Assembly (NCBI GenBank): GCA_049511115.1
Contig: JBEKYH010000310.1
Coordinates: forward strand, 1-6,334
DNA: 6,334 bases
From: JBEKYH01 sp049511115
GTDB lineage: Bacteria; Planctomycetota; Phycisphaerae; Tepidisphaerales; Tepidisphaeraceae
Reading direction: 5' to 3'
The notes under the pieces are model-generated. The model did not search any database. It was given only the letters and a program-made list of their open reading frames with translations, and was not told the origin of the DNA. Positions within the stretch are counted from its first letter, which is position 1. Each line of letters starts with the position of its first letter. The translations under genes were made by a program, and so were the position numbers. Of the stretch, positions 6,012-6,334 are shown one piece after another.

Positions 6012-6334
6012 ATGAATAAACCCAATCCCAAGGTCAATTTTTTCTTTGAGAAAGCCGACCAATGGCGGGAAGAATTGGCGAAGCTGAGAGCCATCATGCT
6101 GGCCTGTCCGCTGAGCGAAGAATTAAAGTGGGGCGTTCCTTGCTACACGTTTCAAGGTAGTAACGTCGTCCTGATACACACCTTCAAGGAATACTGCGCG
6201 ATTCTGTTCGTCAAAGGCGCCTTGCTGAAGGACCCTGACGGCATACTGATCCAGCAAACGCCGAACGTACAGGCTGCACGCCAGATTCGGTTCACCAATG
6301 TCCAGCAAATCGTCAAGATGAAAACCATCTTGAA
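6012..6334 (+). CDS. YdeI/DUF1801 family protein, N-terminal part
   Basis: The frame is open from the ATG at 6012 to the window edge (107 complete codons), so the C-terminus is missing. The protein matches my memory of the YdeI family closely: NPKVNFFFEKADQWREEL, then LKWGVPCYTF (38-47), NVVLIHTFKEYCAILFVKGA (51-70), LLKDPDGILIQQTPNVQAAR and QIRFTNVQQI. This family belongs to the DUF1801/YdhG-like fold, which resembles frataxin; some relatives are called iron chaperones, but the role of YdeI itself is not firmly known. The product is predicted cytoplasmic, with no signal peptide. A weak ribosome site (GGGCGAG) precedes the ATG. A hand count gives 160 G+C in 323 bases, about 50%, lower than the neighbours. 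The 57-bp gap from the glycosyltransferase gene holds no clear terminator. Confidence 0.85.
   Translation, partial: MNKPNPKVNFFFEKADQWREELAKLRAIMLACPLSEELKWGVPCYTFQGSNVVLIHTFKEYCAILFVKGALLKDPDGILIQQTPNVQAARQIRFTNVQQIVKMKTIL

Overview
This is a GC-rich bacterial window that looks like Planctomycetota, probably Phycisphaerae-like. Three things point there: a PEP-CTERM protein, a prepilin-type protein carrying the H-X9-DG motif that planctomycetes have in many copies, and a second secreted protein of the same family as the PEP-CTERM one. This placement is an inference from gene content; no rRNA or other taxonomic marker is present.

Layout. Positions 1-4295 hold four genes, all on the minus strand. 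Reading in the direction of transcription they are: a Tat-exported metallophosphoesterase (4295-3300), a PEP-CTERM-anchored secreted protein (3026-1788), a pseudopilin-like H-X9-DG protein (1666-632), and the N-terminal 187 residues of a secreted paralog of the PEP-CTERM protein (561-1, cut by the window edge). From about 4545 onward the genes are on the plus strand: a PAP2-type membrane phosphatase (4545-5201), a family 2 glycosyltransferase of the dolichol-phosphate-mannose-synthase type (5217-5954), and the start of a YdeI/DUF1801 protein (6012-6334, cut by the window edge).

How the genes work together. The minus-strand set is about the cell envelope. All four products carry export signals (Tat, Sec or prepilin), and two of them share a domain family and lie on either side of a pseudopilin. 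The PAP2 and glycosyltransferase genes are 15 bp apart and probably co-transcribed. Together they suggest sugar transfer onto a polyprenyl-phosphate carrier plus lipid phosphate or pyrophosphate hydrolysis. The YdeI gene has clearly lower GC and is probably an unrelated neighbour.

Non-coding signals are modest: a strong stem-loop and a 14-bp palindrome downstream of the PEP-CTERM gene, a small hairpin and a dyad upstream of it, and a C/G-rich REP-like palindrome between the two divergent gene sets. There are no tRNAs, rRNAs, CRISPR arrays or transposases. No gene-free stretch exceeds 300 bases; the longest are 3027-3299 and 4296-4544, both described below. I found no convincing evidence for a wholly new system. 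The most notable observation is the pair of paralogous secreted proteins flanking the pseudopilin.
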